A stretch of 64,000 nucleotides of DNA from Apium graveolens (lineage: Eukaryota > Streptophyta > Magnoliopsida > Apiales > Apiaceae): NCBI RefSeq assembly GCF_009905375.1, contig NC_133648.1, forward strand, positions 22,809,884 to 22,873,883, written 5' to 3'. Positions 1-11,551 of the stretch are shown here, piece by piece. The translations under genes and the position numbers were made by a program. The notes under the pieces were generated by a model. It was not told the origin of the DNA and did no database searches. It saw only the letters and a list, made by a program, of their open reading frames with translations. Each line of letters opens with the position of its first letter. Positions within the stretch are counted from its first letter, which is position 1.

Positions 1-149
1 AAATATTTGAAAATAATCGAATTCAAAATGATCCATGACTAATAAAAATATTCTTTAGTAAGTTACCCTTAATAAATAATCAAAACAAGTCGAAATTTAA
101 AAAGTTAGAATATAAAATATTATGCAAAATAAATTATTATGAAATAAAA

Positions 150-328
150 TATGAATTCGGTTCTTTCGGTTCAGAACCGAACCGAACCGAAATTTACGGT
201 TCGGTTTCGGTTCGGTTCTTACATATAAACGGGTCTGGTTCGGTTTTTAAAATATTCCTATTTCGGTTCTCGGTTCTTTCAATTTCGGTTCGGTTCGTTC
301 CGATTCGTTCCCGTTGCTCACCCCTATC
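150..328. mobile_element. hAT-like terminal and subterminal repeats
   Basis: A run of degenerate CGGTTC/GAACCG words ends in a sequence whose minus strand reads TAGGGGTGAGCAACGG. Plant hAT-type elements commonly begin with a TAGGGGTG or CAGGGGTG terminus followed by such subterminal repeats. If so, the element body extends left out of the window, so its other end and target duplication cannot be seen. Confidence 0.4.
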
Positions 329-786
329 TCTGATTAAGAGTAAAAGCACTAATATTAATGGTACAAACACATAAACTATTTGTGGTCATTCAGTTTTGAT
401 ACAGGAAGGCACAGAAAGCCAGAAGCATTGCACTAAAAGATTGAGAAACTATGTATTATATGGACAAGGCACGTAAGAGAGCAAAAATTTCTCCTCCATC
501 AACCTCTCAACATTTCTTTGAAAAATGTACCTTTTAACCTTCAAGGTATGAGAAATGTATCTTTTAACGCTCAAGATATGAGAAATGTATCTTTTAACCC
601 TTATAACAATACAACTCGGGGATCAAATATCTTATTTGCCCTTCCGATTATTTATCATCACGATAAAAAGGGCTAAGGGTATGAAAATACATACCTTGGG
701 GGTCAAAGAGTACGCTCACAGAATTTAGGGGTTTATGGTTATAAACACATATACTTTTAAGGGCCAAAGGGTTAATAAGCCATATA
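329..786. other. Intergenic stretch left of the duplicated block
   Basis: No coding region or RNA gene is visible. It contains a short tandem repeat (523-600) and low-complexity AT-rich sequence, and ends where similarity between the two large duplicated units begins, near 787. Confidence 0.5.
523..600. repeat. 30-bp tandem repeat, about 2.6 copies
   Basis: The word AAATGTAYCTTTTAAC recurs at 523, 553 and 583, an exact 30-bp period with one or two substitutions per copy. Confidence 0.8.
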
Positions 787-2597
787 AAAATGACAATTAG
801 AATTAATACAACCTTTAACATATGATTCCTTTGTTTCAAAGAGTGTCTAAAGCTCACGCAAAACGAAAAGTGAAACCTTCACATCAAAAAAATCATTTTT
901 GCATATTAATCAGGCCAAACCCATTTGCTGCTCTATTAGCTTCCCTGTAGGTAGTCTCGACTCTCATAAGTTTTTTAATAAAGAGACCACATATAGACAT
1001 TGATCAGACTATCCATTAAATAAGTCAATATCCTCTCTTGCCAACAAAATTCCTCTCTTAAAAAACAAAAGCTCTGACATGAGCTACCTCACAACAAAGA
1101 TGCGAGCTACCTTAAAATTCCTCAATTAGTGTAGACATCTTTTATAAATATGCTCGAATTCATAAAATACATCAATAATGATAGATTTAAACATCAACTA
1201 TCATCATACACCTAAAAAGCTAAATGCATTCATACTTATAAAAACAAATGATAATACTCACATAGAAATCAGAAAGTAGTTGATCACATCATAACCATCG
1301 AGCCTTGAGTACGAACAAGCACAAAGCAGTTGACCAGATCATCACCTGACGCTTGAGTATGGCACACAAATAGAAAGCATTTGATCCGACCTTGAGGCTT
1401 GAGTATGGCTCACAAACTCTATCTTTGTCCCCGACTATGGCGATTCTCCCAACTCCTTATATATTGACTATTTATTATGCATATGTCCAGACATTATCAC
1501 CAGTTTAAAATTTTATCAGACCCTTAAGATGGTTTCTAGACAATAGTAAATTCTTAACTAAAGAAACAACTGAACTGACCTGTTGAGATAAACAGTGTCT
1601 ATATATAATGAACAACAGAGTAGACTACACAAAACATGCGCAGATGAGAGATAACCTGGCATATACTAATTGAAATGGGATGGGATCGATGGATTGCTCA
1701 CTCTTCTATGAGAGTGCTGAAATATGTTAGAAAAAAATGCCAAGGGAAATAAATAAGACCAAAAATAGGGATCTGTTGTCAGGTCCTTCGTCCACAGTTT
1801 GTTCTCATATATCCTAAGCACCGATGATTGTCTACGGTTAATCTGCACCATACCAGATTATAAATTGAAATGGAATATGATGCTCATAATTCCAAATCTC
1901 ACCAAATTTTAATGTACAAAGATATATATTGGTCAAGCTAACAGCAAAGGAAATTATATGGAAATATATAGTGTCTACAAACTATTGATAATGCCTAACA
2001 ATGTGCACTTCCTATCTCAAATGGTTGCTAGCTAGAAATCTTCGTTGGAGCCTGGAGGTAATAACAGCGGTTATGTCGAGGCCAAATAGAGAATGCACCT
2101 TGTGACTCTAAGAGTGAATACATGTTCGTTAGTCGAATCGACTTTGTTTTTTACTCTTCTACAAGGAATTTGTGTGATTTTCAATGCCTGTTTAAGAGGA
2201 GGAAAAGGATCTTCGCGAAGAAAAACATAAGACAAAGACAGACAAAGATAAGCAATTTTGAGCTAATATCACCAATATTTCTGGAATTAAGAAAAATATA
2301 GAGATAAGGCCAAATTCTGGAATATGTCATTACCTGTTTTGTAAGCATATACAGACTAAATTTGAACTACAGAGCAAAGACATTTAAACCTATGGTGAGA
2401 TAGAGTATGAGATTTGAATTAGGTATGTTAAGGCTCTTTCTTGAAAAAATACGGAGGGTTTCATCTTTGTAAAATTCGAAAAACAAGAACTTGAAGAAAT
2501 AATAGGATGGAATCTATATGATTTCTACATTCTATACATGAAGATAACCTTTATATAATGTGCTCAACAAAAGATCCTTATTTTTATTCAATTTTTT

Positions 2598-2819
2598 CTA
2601 TATCTTCCTCTGATATGCGACATAAACAGGTGATTCGGGAACTTCATAAAGCCAATTCATATGAATAAAGTTGTAGAGAGGGTGCAAGCACTGTATGCAC
2701 GCATGGTTGCTCGAAATTCCTCGATTCTTCCTCTGATAAGAGACGTAAATAGGAGATCTGGGAACTGAAGTCAATTCATTGTCCAACACCATCTTGAACA
2801 CTCGGGTCCACAACTCCAT
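2598..2819 (-). CDS. Overlapping 73-aa reading frame of the duplicated family (copy A)
   Basis: This 73-codon frame starts with an ATG inside the last codons of pseudogene A, in a different phase, and continues downstream. Two related motifs are visible: VPRSPIYVSYQRK near residue 19 and VPESPVYVAYQRK near the end. They correspond to an internal direct repeat in the DNA. The same frame is open at 11552-11794 (80 aa) and 23688-23975 (95 aa) with substitutions but no stops. It could be the original C-terminal part of the family protein, thrown out of phase by a frameshift, or a chance frame. I do not recognise the protein. Confidence 0.35.
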   Translation of the reverse strand: MELWTRVFKMVLDNELTSVPRSPIYVSYQRKNRGISSNHACIQCLHPLYNFIHMNWLYEVPESPVYVAYQRKI

Positions 2820-3283
2820 TAGGAAACATATCCTTGAAGGCCTTCCCAGCCATCTCGTTCACAATCTCGGTCCTCATTTTTAGAATCTCCAACCGTCTTT
2901 GATGTAGATAAACAAATCCTACATCCTCGGTACACAGCTCCCGGATCATAGAAATGTCACAGCGCATCTCCCAGACAAGCGTCGGATTCTTCAACCATTC
3001 CAGCAGCGCAAACTTGATCCGCCAGCATGTCGATCAAGTGATTAGGCCAGTCCTGATTGACTTTGTGCACAGTCATGGGACCACGCCTGCTCCTCTCCAG
3101 ACACAACAGGAATGCAACCACGCTGATTGAATCAAACGAATAGCAGCCGAGGGTATGAATCAGGGTAGAAAAAAGCCGTCTGTCAATTGTGTGGAACAAC
3201 TTGTACACCTCATCAGGGACCTCAATAGCAGGAATCCAAGAGAAAAGATTGGTTGAGGAGGCAAGGTTGTTTGAGGAGGCCAT
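2776..3283 (-). pseudogene. Broken copy A of the uncharacterised gene family
   Basis: It begins with an ATG at 3283 (MASSNNLASSTNLFSWIPAI), like the intact copy at 3469-4110, and aligns over the whole conserved region: the IDRRLF segment, the hydrophobic SVVAFLL segment and NQDWPNHLIDMLADQ. Near 3003 it lacks two bases present in the intact copy just after ADQ. The frame then runs into an unrelated tail while the true continuation (LVWEM to MFPNGV) lies in another phase, ending at 2776. One premature phase change in an otherwise good match makes this a recent pseudogene. A sequencing error is the alternative. Confidence 0.7.
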
Positions 3284-3468
3284 TGTTTGTGTTTGGTAGG
3301 TAGAAAGTATTCTTAGAGTTTTAGTGATGCAAGTGAAATGCAAAGGAAGCTTTGAGCAAGCTACGGAGCTATGGAGCTGGCTAGTACTGGTTTACATACA
3401 CTTACAGATCAGAATAGGTCCTCAGATATTCAATATTATTTATTTTTTGTATTGTTTTCAAGATTTCA

Positions 3469-4110
3469 TTATCTGGGGTGCAAAAGATTCGATTTATTAG
3501 TATTATCTTGAGAAAATTTGTAAAATTTAAGCGATATACACAATATCCTTCTGGTATGGGAATAATTTGACCAACGAAAATAATAACATTTGGTGATAGA
3601 AGTAGTGGAGTCTAGTTTTTCTTTCTGAGATTTTATTACTCCATTCGGAAAAAAGTCCTTGAAGGCCTTCTCAGCCATCTCACTAACAAACTTGGTCCTC
3701 TCCCTCAGAACCTCTAAACGTCTTGGATGTAGATAAACAAATCCTACATCCTGGTTACACAACTCCTGAATCATTGAAATGTCGCCACACATCTCCCAGG
3801 CAAGCGTCAGATTCTTCAAACATTCCAGCCGCGCAACAGCTTGATCCGCCAGCATGTCGATCAAGTGATTCGGCCAGTCCTGATTGACTTTCTGCACCGT
3901 GTTGTGACTAAGCATGCTCCTCTCCAGCCACAACAGGAACGCAATAACGCTAATCGAGTCGAAAGAATTGCGACCAACGGTGTTAATCAGGGTCAAGAAA
4001 AGCCGCCTGTCAACTGTGTGGAACAATTTGTACTCCTCGTCAGAGATCTCGATAGCAGGTATCCAAGAGGCGAGGTCGGTTGAGGAGGCAAGGTTGTTTG
4101 AGGACGCCAT
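3469..4110 (-). CDS. Intact member of an uncharacterised plant gene family (copy B, 213 aa)
   Basis: The start has A at -3 and G at +4 (aacaATGG), a good plant context, and the start codon is shared with copies A and D. Layout: a Ser/Asn-rich N-terminus; a segment with YKLFHTVDRRLF (residues 27-38); a hydrophobic helix-like SVIAFLLWLER (54-64); NQDWPNHLIDMLADQ (76-90); a Cys/Met-rich stretch; a basic helix with FVYLHPRRLEVLRER; and FFPNGV at 153-158. The last 55 residues are Lys/Ser-rich and not shared with copies A, C or D. There is no signal peptide or clear membrane span. I recall plant hypothetical proteins with an IDR-LF ... AF-LWLE pattern, some with a possible RNA-binding C-terminus, but this is unverified memory. 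The only uninterrupted copy of five in this window, and it has a promoter-like region upstream. Confidence 0.65.
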   Translation of the reverse strand: MASSNNLASSTDLASWIPAIEISDEEYKLFHTVDRRLFLTLINTVGRNSFDSISVIAFLLWLERSMLSHNTVQKVNQDWPNHLIDMLADQAVARLECLKNLTLAWEMCGDISMIQELCNQDVGFVYLHPRRLEVLRERTKFVSEMAEKAFKDFFPNGVIKSQKEKLDSTTSITKCYYFRWSNYSHTRRILCISLKFYKFSQDNTNKSNLLHPR

Positions 4111-4339
4111 TGTTTGTGTATGGTATGTAGAAAGTTGTTCTCCTCATCAATGAAATGTTTTGATGTATCATAAACAATCCTCTTTTTTTGTACTCAAATT
4201 TTGAGATAGAATTTTGAGGGATAAACAGTGTTCCGAATGACAAGAAGCATGATGTTTGTTTGAGAGGTGGCTCAAAAAATTTGGCGATGAACTTGGTAGG
4301 AGGAGATACAAACTCGCAAAATAAAAGAGATGTGTTTGA

Positions 4340-4445
4340 TGAGTGTCGGAGAGAAAAAGAGTAGGATATATATATAGAGACAAGGAGAGAGACAGAGATA
4401 GAGAGAGTGTGTGTTTTAAGATATGAATTAGAAGTGAGAACATGA
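4340..4445 (-). promoter_or_regulatory. TATA box and CT-rich leader of gene B
   Basis: Reading the minus strand toward the start at 4110, a CT-dinucleotide tract (about 4382-4425) is followed by TATATATATA at about 4365-4376, giving a leader of roughly 230 nt. The same arrangement, CT tract plus TATATAAGG-like box, is kept upstream of broken copy E at about 26400-26445. Confidence 0.5.
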
Positions 4446-4499
4446 ATAATATATAGGAGTGACTTGCGTAACGCTTCCTTTTGATGACTAAAATAATCC

Positions 4500-4800
4500 A
4501 ACGGCTAGGGACGATCCTTTGCTACTTTCACGCGGATCATCAATATGGACCGCATGATATATAATTTTAATAGACAAATAATAAGATGTAAAAGCGATCC
4601 GCGCAAAATGATCTTGACCAATAAAATTCTACCACACGAATCACCAATTGGACCACACGATATTACACTATAAATGAACGACTTAGATATGAAGTTAGCG
4701 CGATCCGCGTGAAATGATTTTGACCAATATGAACTGCATGATATGCACTTTAAACGAACGGTTAAGATATTATATGATTCTGACTAATATTTTTGATTCA
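4500..4800. repeat. Degenerate ~110-bp modules upstream of gene B
   Basis: Three diverged modules share GCGATCCGCG-type words, GATYTTGACCAATA, and GACCRCAYGATATNNACTNTAAANGAACG. The same block is present upstream of copy E at about 26565-26880. It may be an old element or a repeated regulatory region; nothing decides between them. Confidence 0.55.
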
Positions 4801-5596
4801 TAAGATTTTTCTACGTATGTACAATCAATTCTCTAACAAATAATGAGTGCTAAAAGTATTAACATATGATATGTCTAAGGTGTATGTTGCAATGAATCTA
4901 TTCATTTAATGCTATATTTAATTTTTAAATTTGTAATTTTCAATAGTCTTAATAAAAATGATATCAGTTGTTTAATAAATCATATTTAACACATTTGATG
5001 AACATAACATGTAATTGAGGGGTAAATGAAAACCTATATTAAAGTCGTAATAAAATATATACACATTTACTTTTTATTTTTATATGAGATTCTGAACTAG
5101 ATTCTAAATGTCAAGTATAATCGTTATTAAACTTTATCAGTTTCATCCTAGTCACCTATTTTTTAATAAAAAAATGAATGTTTTTCAATGTTAATTTTAT
5201 AGTAATATAATTGTCAAAGTTCACCACCTCTTTCTCTACCTAAAGCTTCCAGATTACTCAAAATAATTCAGAGTATTTATTCTATAGGTATCTAAGCTTA
5301 CTCGAAACAGTTCTAAGTATTTATTCTATAGGTACATAAATAAATATCCAGAGTTAACAGAGTATAAAAGTATCACAAAAATTAACAAGGAGCACTACAT
5401 ATATAAATTTGTACTTCAGTATGGTTAAGGGAGATATTGAGAGCAGCAAAACAAATAAAGAGAAATATGAAACATAATTTCTCGAAAAAATAAAGTAATT
5501 AAAGAGAATGAGCGTGACAATGGAGAAGACATTGTGGTCACTGTGAGGTGATCTTGTCTTGTAGCATTGTACATGTCTTATTGCGATAAAATATAG
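4801..5596. other. AT-rich spacer in unit 1
   Basis: No gene is visible. The part from about 5040 onward aligns with 12310-12781 of unit 2 and ends at the target site of the solo LTR. Confidence 0.5.
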
Positions 5597-6819
5597 TGTT
5601 ATAGCCAAAATTTGGTAGTGGATCATCTCGAGTCAAATGGAATTGAATTGGGGCAAAAGAATGAAGAATTAGGTTTTAGACTGCAACGCATGAGGGGAGT
5701 ACGCGCCCTAGGGGTTGGACGCGCCCAATATTGGGTGAAGTGAGTAATATGAGTCATGTGGAAGTAAGATGCAATGGGTGCACCCCATAGAGTGATGACA
5801 TGCCCCAGGATTGGACGCGCTCTCATTAAATGCAATGCAGGATATGGATTATCAATGTGTTTGGATTACAATACAAGGGAAAATGTGTGCATTCCATAGA
5901 GTGAGGACGCGTCCCAGTCTATTGAGATGCATACTTTTGGATTCATTTGGATAGTTGGGCTTGTACTCACCTAGGACAAGAAAAACAAGGACAAGTTCAG
6001 GACAAGGCAAGCATGGAAGGAGCAATGGAGGATTATTTTCACCAACATATTTGTTGTAAGTACTCTTTGAAGAATTTCCCCCTTGAGTCGGTAAAGGAGG
6101 GCGATGTCCTTGAAAAACTTGAAGGCCTCCAGTGGCATGCTTGATGATTGAAAGCCTCCTTCTGTATTTAAAGGGTGTCCTCGTTGGGGATGCGGGGTTA
6201 TCATTGGTGTGTGCTTTGGGAGCTCTGTTCTTGTATTCAACGGGTGTCCTCGTTGGAGAACTTTGGAGTCATCCTACACTTTAAACCCAAGAGCTTGGGA
6301 TAACCTGTCCTGATATCTGGTGGGTTATCCTCATTCGGGGACAGGGACGCGTCTGGCATTTGAGGTGAACCACCTGCGTTCGTAACTCAAGGGAGATAGC
6401 TGTAGCGGAATGTTATCCTTGCGCAGGGAGATGCATTATCCGTGAAATCCTGCGATTACAAACGAGGCTTGGGCCTTTGTGTTTGGGCCTCATAGTTGGA
6501 CATTCCTAAAGCTAGCGAAAGATTGATTCTGGTAGGACTTCTACCGGGCCTAGGAATAAGAAGTCTAAGCCCATTAGATTTCTTGTTCCCCAAGAACTAC
6601 GTCTGCTTGATTCCCTATTAAATAGGGATACGTAGGCAAATTGCAGGGGGGTCGAAAGCGAGAGCCATAAGGAGACGCCACCAATCCTAAGCAATCTCAG
6701 CCCCCAATTCAACACAACCACCACACTCCGCTCACTTTTCAGGCAAAGAACCACCATCATAGATCTTGATTCCGGCGACGAACCTCAAACTTTGTTGATA
6801 CCAAATTCCTCCGTCAACA
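5597..6819 (+). mobile_element. Solo LTR, 1,223 bp, with target duplication and empty site
   Basis: The insert begins TGTTATAGCC and ends CCGTCAACA, the TG...CA ends of an LTR. It is flanked by TATAG (5592-5596) and GATAG (6820-6824), a 5-bp target duplication with one change. Unit 2 has the empty site TATAGTATGC at 12777, where the flanks run on uninterrupted. There is no internal domain or second LTR, so this is a solo LTR left by recombination. It contains several direct repeats of GGGTGTCCTCGTTGG-like and GACGCG words. The plus orientation is inferred only from the look of the 3' end. Confidence 0.85.
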
Positions 6820-6824
6820 GATAG

Positions 6825-9374
6825 TATGCAAATATGTACTTTATTCAAATATTGATTTTGAAAGTATACCATATGCTATTTAAATATGCAATGCAATTGT
6901 ATTTGATATAATATTTTTTGATCTTGAAGCTGAAAGCGTTACAGATTATTGATGCCAATTTTTGTCACGGACATCAATTTAAGATTTTGTTCGAATATTA
7001 TTATAGAGCCAAAAAAATTAGAGATTGGTAATTTTGGAAAAACAATTAGAGTTTTTGTGATATGGGCATGCACTTTGGGGGAACTAACGATCATAGAATT
7101 TCAAATCCAATTTCAAGGTGCCTACATATCCTTATATATAGGAATTAAACCCACGTACTTCTTGTTGGACCAAAACTCCTTTTCTTTATGAGCAAGTCAC
7201 CCGTATTTGTAAAATTTCTTCGTTTAATATTTTTCTAGTTGTAATATGTTTCTTGAAGTTAAAGATTAATGATCCATTGGGACTTTATTAATCTTTTTAA
7301 TAAGTGTCAATACCCGTTATTGAATCGGGTTTATATTCAGTATCAACAAGTCCCCAATAGTAGGACTTTATTATGCTTTCGTTCTCTTATGTCTATAAGC
7401 TTGCATAATTTTCAAACTTATCCTGATAGGGTGCTCATGTGTCATGCCTTCTACCTTTTGATCAAGGTTGACATGTACAAGGGTCTTTAACCTAATGATT
7501 TGAAATTGTTAAATTTTGTACTTACGAATAATTCTCTTAGTTACTTTAGAATATATTTTAAATTTCCCCGTTACTAAGCACGTAATCATTTCAAATACGT
7601 AAATGTTAGGACATATCTTTTTTGAGATATTTCTAGTGTTAGCTTATCCACAAGTTAACTTCCGTGAGAGCTTTTGTGGTTAAACTCTTGCTTCCTAGCC
7701 TCAAGCAATTCGATCCTGGCCCATGCTTGAGTCTTCTTGCGCAGTGTATGCTTCCGAACATCATGTAATTTATTTATCAAATATCATACTCGATTCCAAT
7801 TGCACATTAATAAAGTCATCTATAAGCCACAAAATTATCCGAGGACTCTACTTACCAATATCACATCTCATCTTCTGGTAAGTCGTCCCCGGTATATGAA
7901 TTAGTATAAAATTAAATGCAATTTTTCGGCTAATTTGTGCTTCCAATTTTCAAAGTGTTTATAAATATATTTGATTTAGACTGCACACTAAATCGTACAT
8001 ATTCTCTGCCCCAATTGATTTATTACTTCAATATTGAAGTTGTACATGACAGTTAAAATTTATTCTATCCAAGTAATTTTTAACGGATCATAAGTTAGGA
8101 TTAAATTTATTATTACCCCCGTGTTATCGTCAACGATCACATGTATGCAAATTTATTAATACATAAATTTATAAATGACATAAAAATATATATTTCTCAT
8201 GCACGGTATAATATAGAAGTTTAGAACAAACGTAACTTATCTCAAGTCAAGGCAAGCAAATCCTGATTTCAAAATTGCATGTTCAGCCAGAGAGGGGTTG
8301 TAAAATTAGCACTCCTTTATGCAGCCAACACTTTTTTTGGCAGTCCTTCTTTCAATTTTATTGTTGTAGAGTGTTTGTCCTTCAGTTACCGAGTACATAA
8401 TGAGATTCTGATGTCTAAATTACATCTTTGTGATTCCTTTTTTATTTACACATTTCTTGTAATATTTGTCTGTAATACAGTTTAGGAGTGAACTTGAGCA
8501 GCCTTTTGCCGACCGATTTGCAGGCTTCATCTCTATATATAGAGACAACATGAGAGTGTTGATGTGGTTTTGACATGATAGATACCGCATCAATCCTTCC
8601 AGAAATTTTGCAAGTAACTACTGATTAGTAGTTATAATCCTCCCTTGAATTTGAGTTCAAATATCAGACGCCATTGATTTCAAAAAATTATGCACCATGT
8701 ACTATGTCTGTCGCAGCGCTGTAGCAAGACTGCATAAGTACTTCCTTTTTTTCCCAGCTCTAGTGGGAGCGTAATTCTTTTATTACGCTCCTTTTCTTTT
8801 TTAAACAACTGTTGCTAGCTGCCTCCTTTTCTTTCCACAAATTCGGCATTTTAACCTAGCCAGTTCACTTGATAAGTCTGGTCTAGCATCATCTTTACAA
8901 CACCTCCTTGTACCATTCTCGTCACCGTTCATAACCTTTTTTTTCAGTCAGCTTGTAATGCTTTTTATTCTTACTAATGATTGTTGCATTGAGACCTTTT
9001 ATCATCCAGTTGCCCTGCAATTTAATTTTATCCTCCTGCTGCTGGATTTATTTGGCAAGAATTTTGGCACAGACTTGTTCCTTGTATGCTTCACATTCAC
9101 ACATTTAGTCCCTGAGCTACCTTCCTTCGATTGTGATCATGATTGCAGGAAGTAAGATATTTGTACTTTTTCCTGTTGCTTTAAGCTACCTTCCTTTGAT
9201 TCTATCTTCCGATAATCATCTGACCAACATTTCTATTTATTGCTTCATCAGGTTGTTCAGTCCTTGAAAGTTTTGAATGCCCCTGCATGGTGATTTATAA
9301 TCTTTTGAAACACATCCAAAACTTGTTTCTTGTTACTTTTGGAACGTCAATTCTTCGATGTTCACATATTTCTT
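6825..9374. other. Non-coding part of unit 1
   Basis: This aligns with 12782-15487 of unit 2. A sequence TCTATATATAGAGAC at about 8532 resembles a TATA region and has the counterpart TCTATATAAAGAC near 14524, but no reading frame is preserved in both units downstream. I can support no gene here. Confidence 0.45.
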
Positions 9375-9742
9375 TTAGATTCTGAATCCCCTGAATGATA
9401 GCACCAGCCACCAGGGATAGACTCTTACAACCATGTATGGCTTTTCCGGCATCCCCAATTTTGCTGACCCATATATCTCAAATGCTTCAAGAGTTGTTCG
9501 TGAAACCTTTCTTTACACCTTAAAGGAAAGTGATCAAGCTTATTACATGAGAATGAAAGATCAATAGGTATCGAGTACGTAAGATCGACTAATGTATCAT
9601 ACATTACTTGAGATTCACCCTCACTTATCTCCCTTAGATTGGTTACCACACATGTTTGTTCTGAGACTTTGAGGTTCACAACACAGGTTTTTTCATTGGT
9701 TAACGATTTTTTACCTACAAGAATTTGATGTGTAAGAATCAT
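9375..9742 (-). pseudogene. Unrecognised coding fragment at the unit 1/unit 2 junction
   Basis: A frame of about 80 codons runs from 9742 and contains SFSCNKLDHFPLRCKERF. Near 9498 a shift of one phase gives a natural-looking continuation, EAFEIYGSAKLGMPEKPYMV followed by VRVYPWWLVLSF, ending with a stop at 9375-9377. The continuation is conserved in unit 2 (15488-15612) but the first part is not. This suggests a decayed exon or C-terminal fragment of a minus-strand gene. I do not recognise the protein. Confidence 0.35.
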
Positions 9743-11551
9743 GTTGTTCCCACAAATATAAGAATGACAAATAGAAATAATACAACCTTTAACATATGAT
9801 TCCTTTGTTTCAAAGAGTGTCTAAAGCTCACGCAAAACGAAAAGTGAAACCTTCACATCAAAAACATCATTTTTGCATATTAATCAGGCCAAACCCATTT
9901 GCTGCTCTATTAGCTTCCCTGTAGGTAGTCTCGACTCTCATAAGTTTTTTAATAAAGAGACCACATATAGACATTGATCAGACTATCCATTAAATAAGTC
10001 AATATCCTCTCTTGCCAACAAAATTCCTCTCTTAAAAAACAAAAGCTCTGACATGAGCTACCTCACAGGAAAGATGCGAGCTACCTTAAAATTCCTCGAT
10101 TAGTGTAGACATTTTTTATAAATATGCTCGAATTCATAAAATACACCAGTAATGATAGATTTAAACATGAACTATCATCATACACCTAAAAAGCTAAATG
10201 CATTCATACTTATAAAATCAAATGATAATACTCACACAGAAATCAGAAAGTAGTTGATCACATCATAACCATCGAGCCTTGAGTATGAACAAGCACAAAG
10301 CAGTTGACCAGATCATCACCTGAGGCTTGAGTATGGCACACAAATAGAAAGCATTCGATCAGACCTTGAGGCTTGAGTATGGCTCACAAACTCTATCTTT
10401 GTCCCCGACTATGGTGATTCTCCCAACTCCTTATATATTGACTATTTATGATGCATATGTCCAGACATTATCACCAGTTTAAAATTTTATCAGACCCTTA
10501 AGATGGTTTCTAGACAATAGTAAATTCTTAACTAAAGAAACAACTGAATTGACCTGTTGAGATAAACAGTGTCTATATATAATGACCATCAGAGTAGACT
10601 ACACAAAACATGCGCAGGTGAGAGCTAACCTGGCATATACTAATTGAAATGGGATGGGATCGAGGGATTGCTCACTCTTCTATGAGAGTGCTGAAATATG
10701 TTAGACAAAAATGCCAAGGTAGATAAGTAAGACCAAAAATAGGGATCTGTTATCAGGTCCTTCGTCCACAGTTAGTTCTGATATATCCTAAGCACCGGTG
10801 ATTGTCTACGGTTAATCTACACCATACCAGATTATAAATTGAAATGGAATATGATGCTTATATTCTAAATCTCACCAAATTTTAATGTGCAAAGATATAT
10901 ATTGGTCAAGCTAACAGCAAAGAAAATTATATGGAAATATATAGTGTCTACAAATTATTGATATTAAAAGTACACAAGGTAAATAATGCCTAACAATGTG
11001 CACTTCCTATCTCAAATGGTTGCTAGCTAGAGATCTTCGTTGGAGCCTGGAGGTAATAACAGCGGTTATGTCGAGGCCAAATAGAGAATGCACCTTGTGG
11101 CTAAAGAGTGAATACATGTTCGTTAGTAGAATCGACTTTGTCTTTTACTCTTCCTCAAGGAATTTGTGTGATTTTCAATGCCTGTTTAAGCGGAGGAAAA
11201 GGATCTTCGCGACGAGAAACATAAGACAAAGGCAGACAAAGATAAGCAATTTTGAGCTAATATCACCAATATTTCTGGAATTAATAAAAATATATAGATA
11301 AGGCCAAATTCTGGAATATGTCATTACCTGTTTTGTAAGCATATACAGATTAAATTTGAACTACAGAGCAAAGACATTTAAACCTATGGTGGGATAGAGC
11401 ATGAGATTTGAATTAGGTATGTTAAGGGTCTTTCTTGAAAAAACACTGAGCGTTTCATCTTTGTAAAAATCGAGAAACTACGAACTTGAAGAAAAAATAG
11501 GGATGAAATCTATATGTTTTCTGCATTCAATACATGAAGATAACCTTCATA

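Larger units (their letters stand above)
787..9500. repeat. Segmental duplication unit 1
   Basis: Sequence from about 787 is closely similar to sequence from about 9763, and the match continues colinearly. 787-2950 pairs with 9763-11850, 5040-5596 with 12310-12781, and 6825-9495 with 12782-15610. Unit 1 has two extra segments: the second family gene with its upstream region (about 3430-5000) and a solo LTR (5597-6819). Between about 787 and 2590 I see only non-coding sequence; the longest reading frames are short and are not preserved in the sister unit. Confidence 0.85.

Noticed and set aside
4040..4501. A 153-codon minus-strand frame overlapping the start of gene B
   Set aside because: It runs through the TATA box and CT-rich leader in another phase, its composition is that of CT repeats, and it is broken in the matching region upstream of copy E.
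5947..6760. Reading frames inside the solo LTR
   Set aside because: Short, on both strands, and contained within a well-bounded LTR.
10996..11301. A 101-codon plus-strand frame in unit 2 as a gene
   Set aside because: The equivalent region of unit 1 (about 2000-2300) has a small insertion and stop; nothing recognisable in the peptide.
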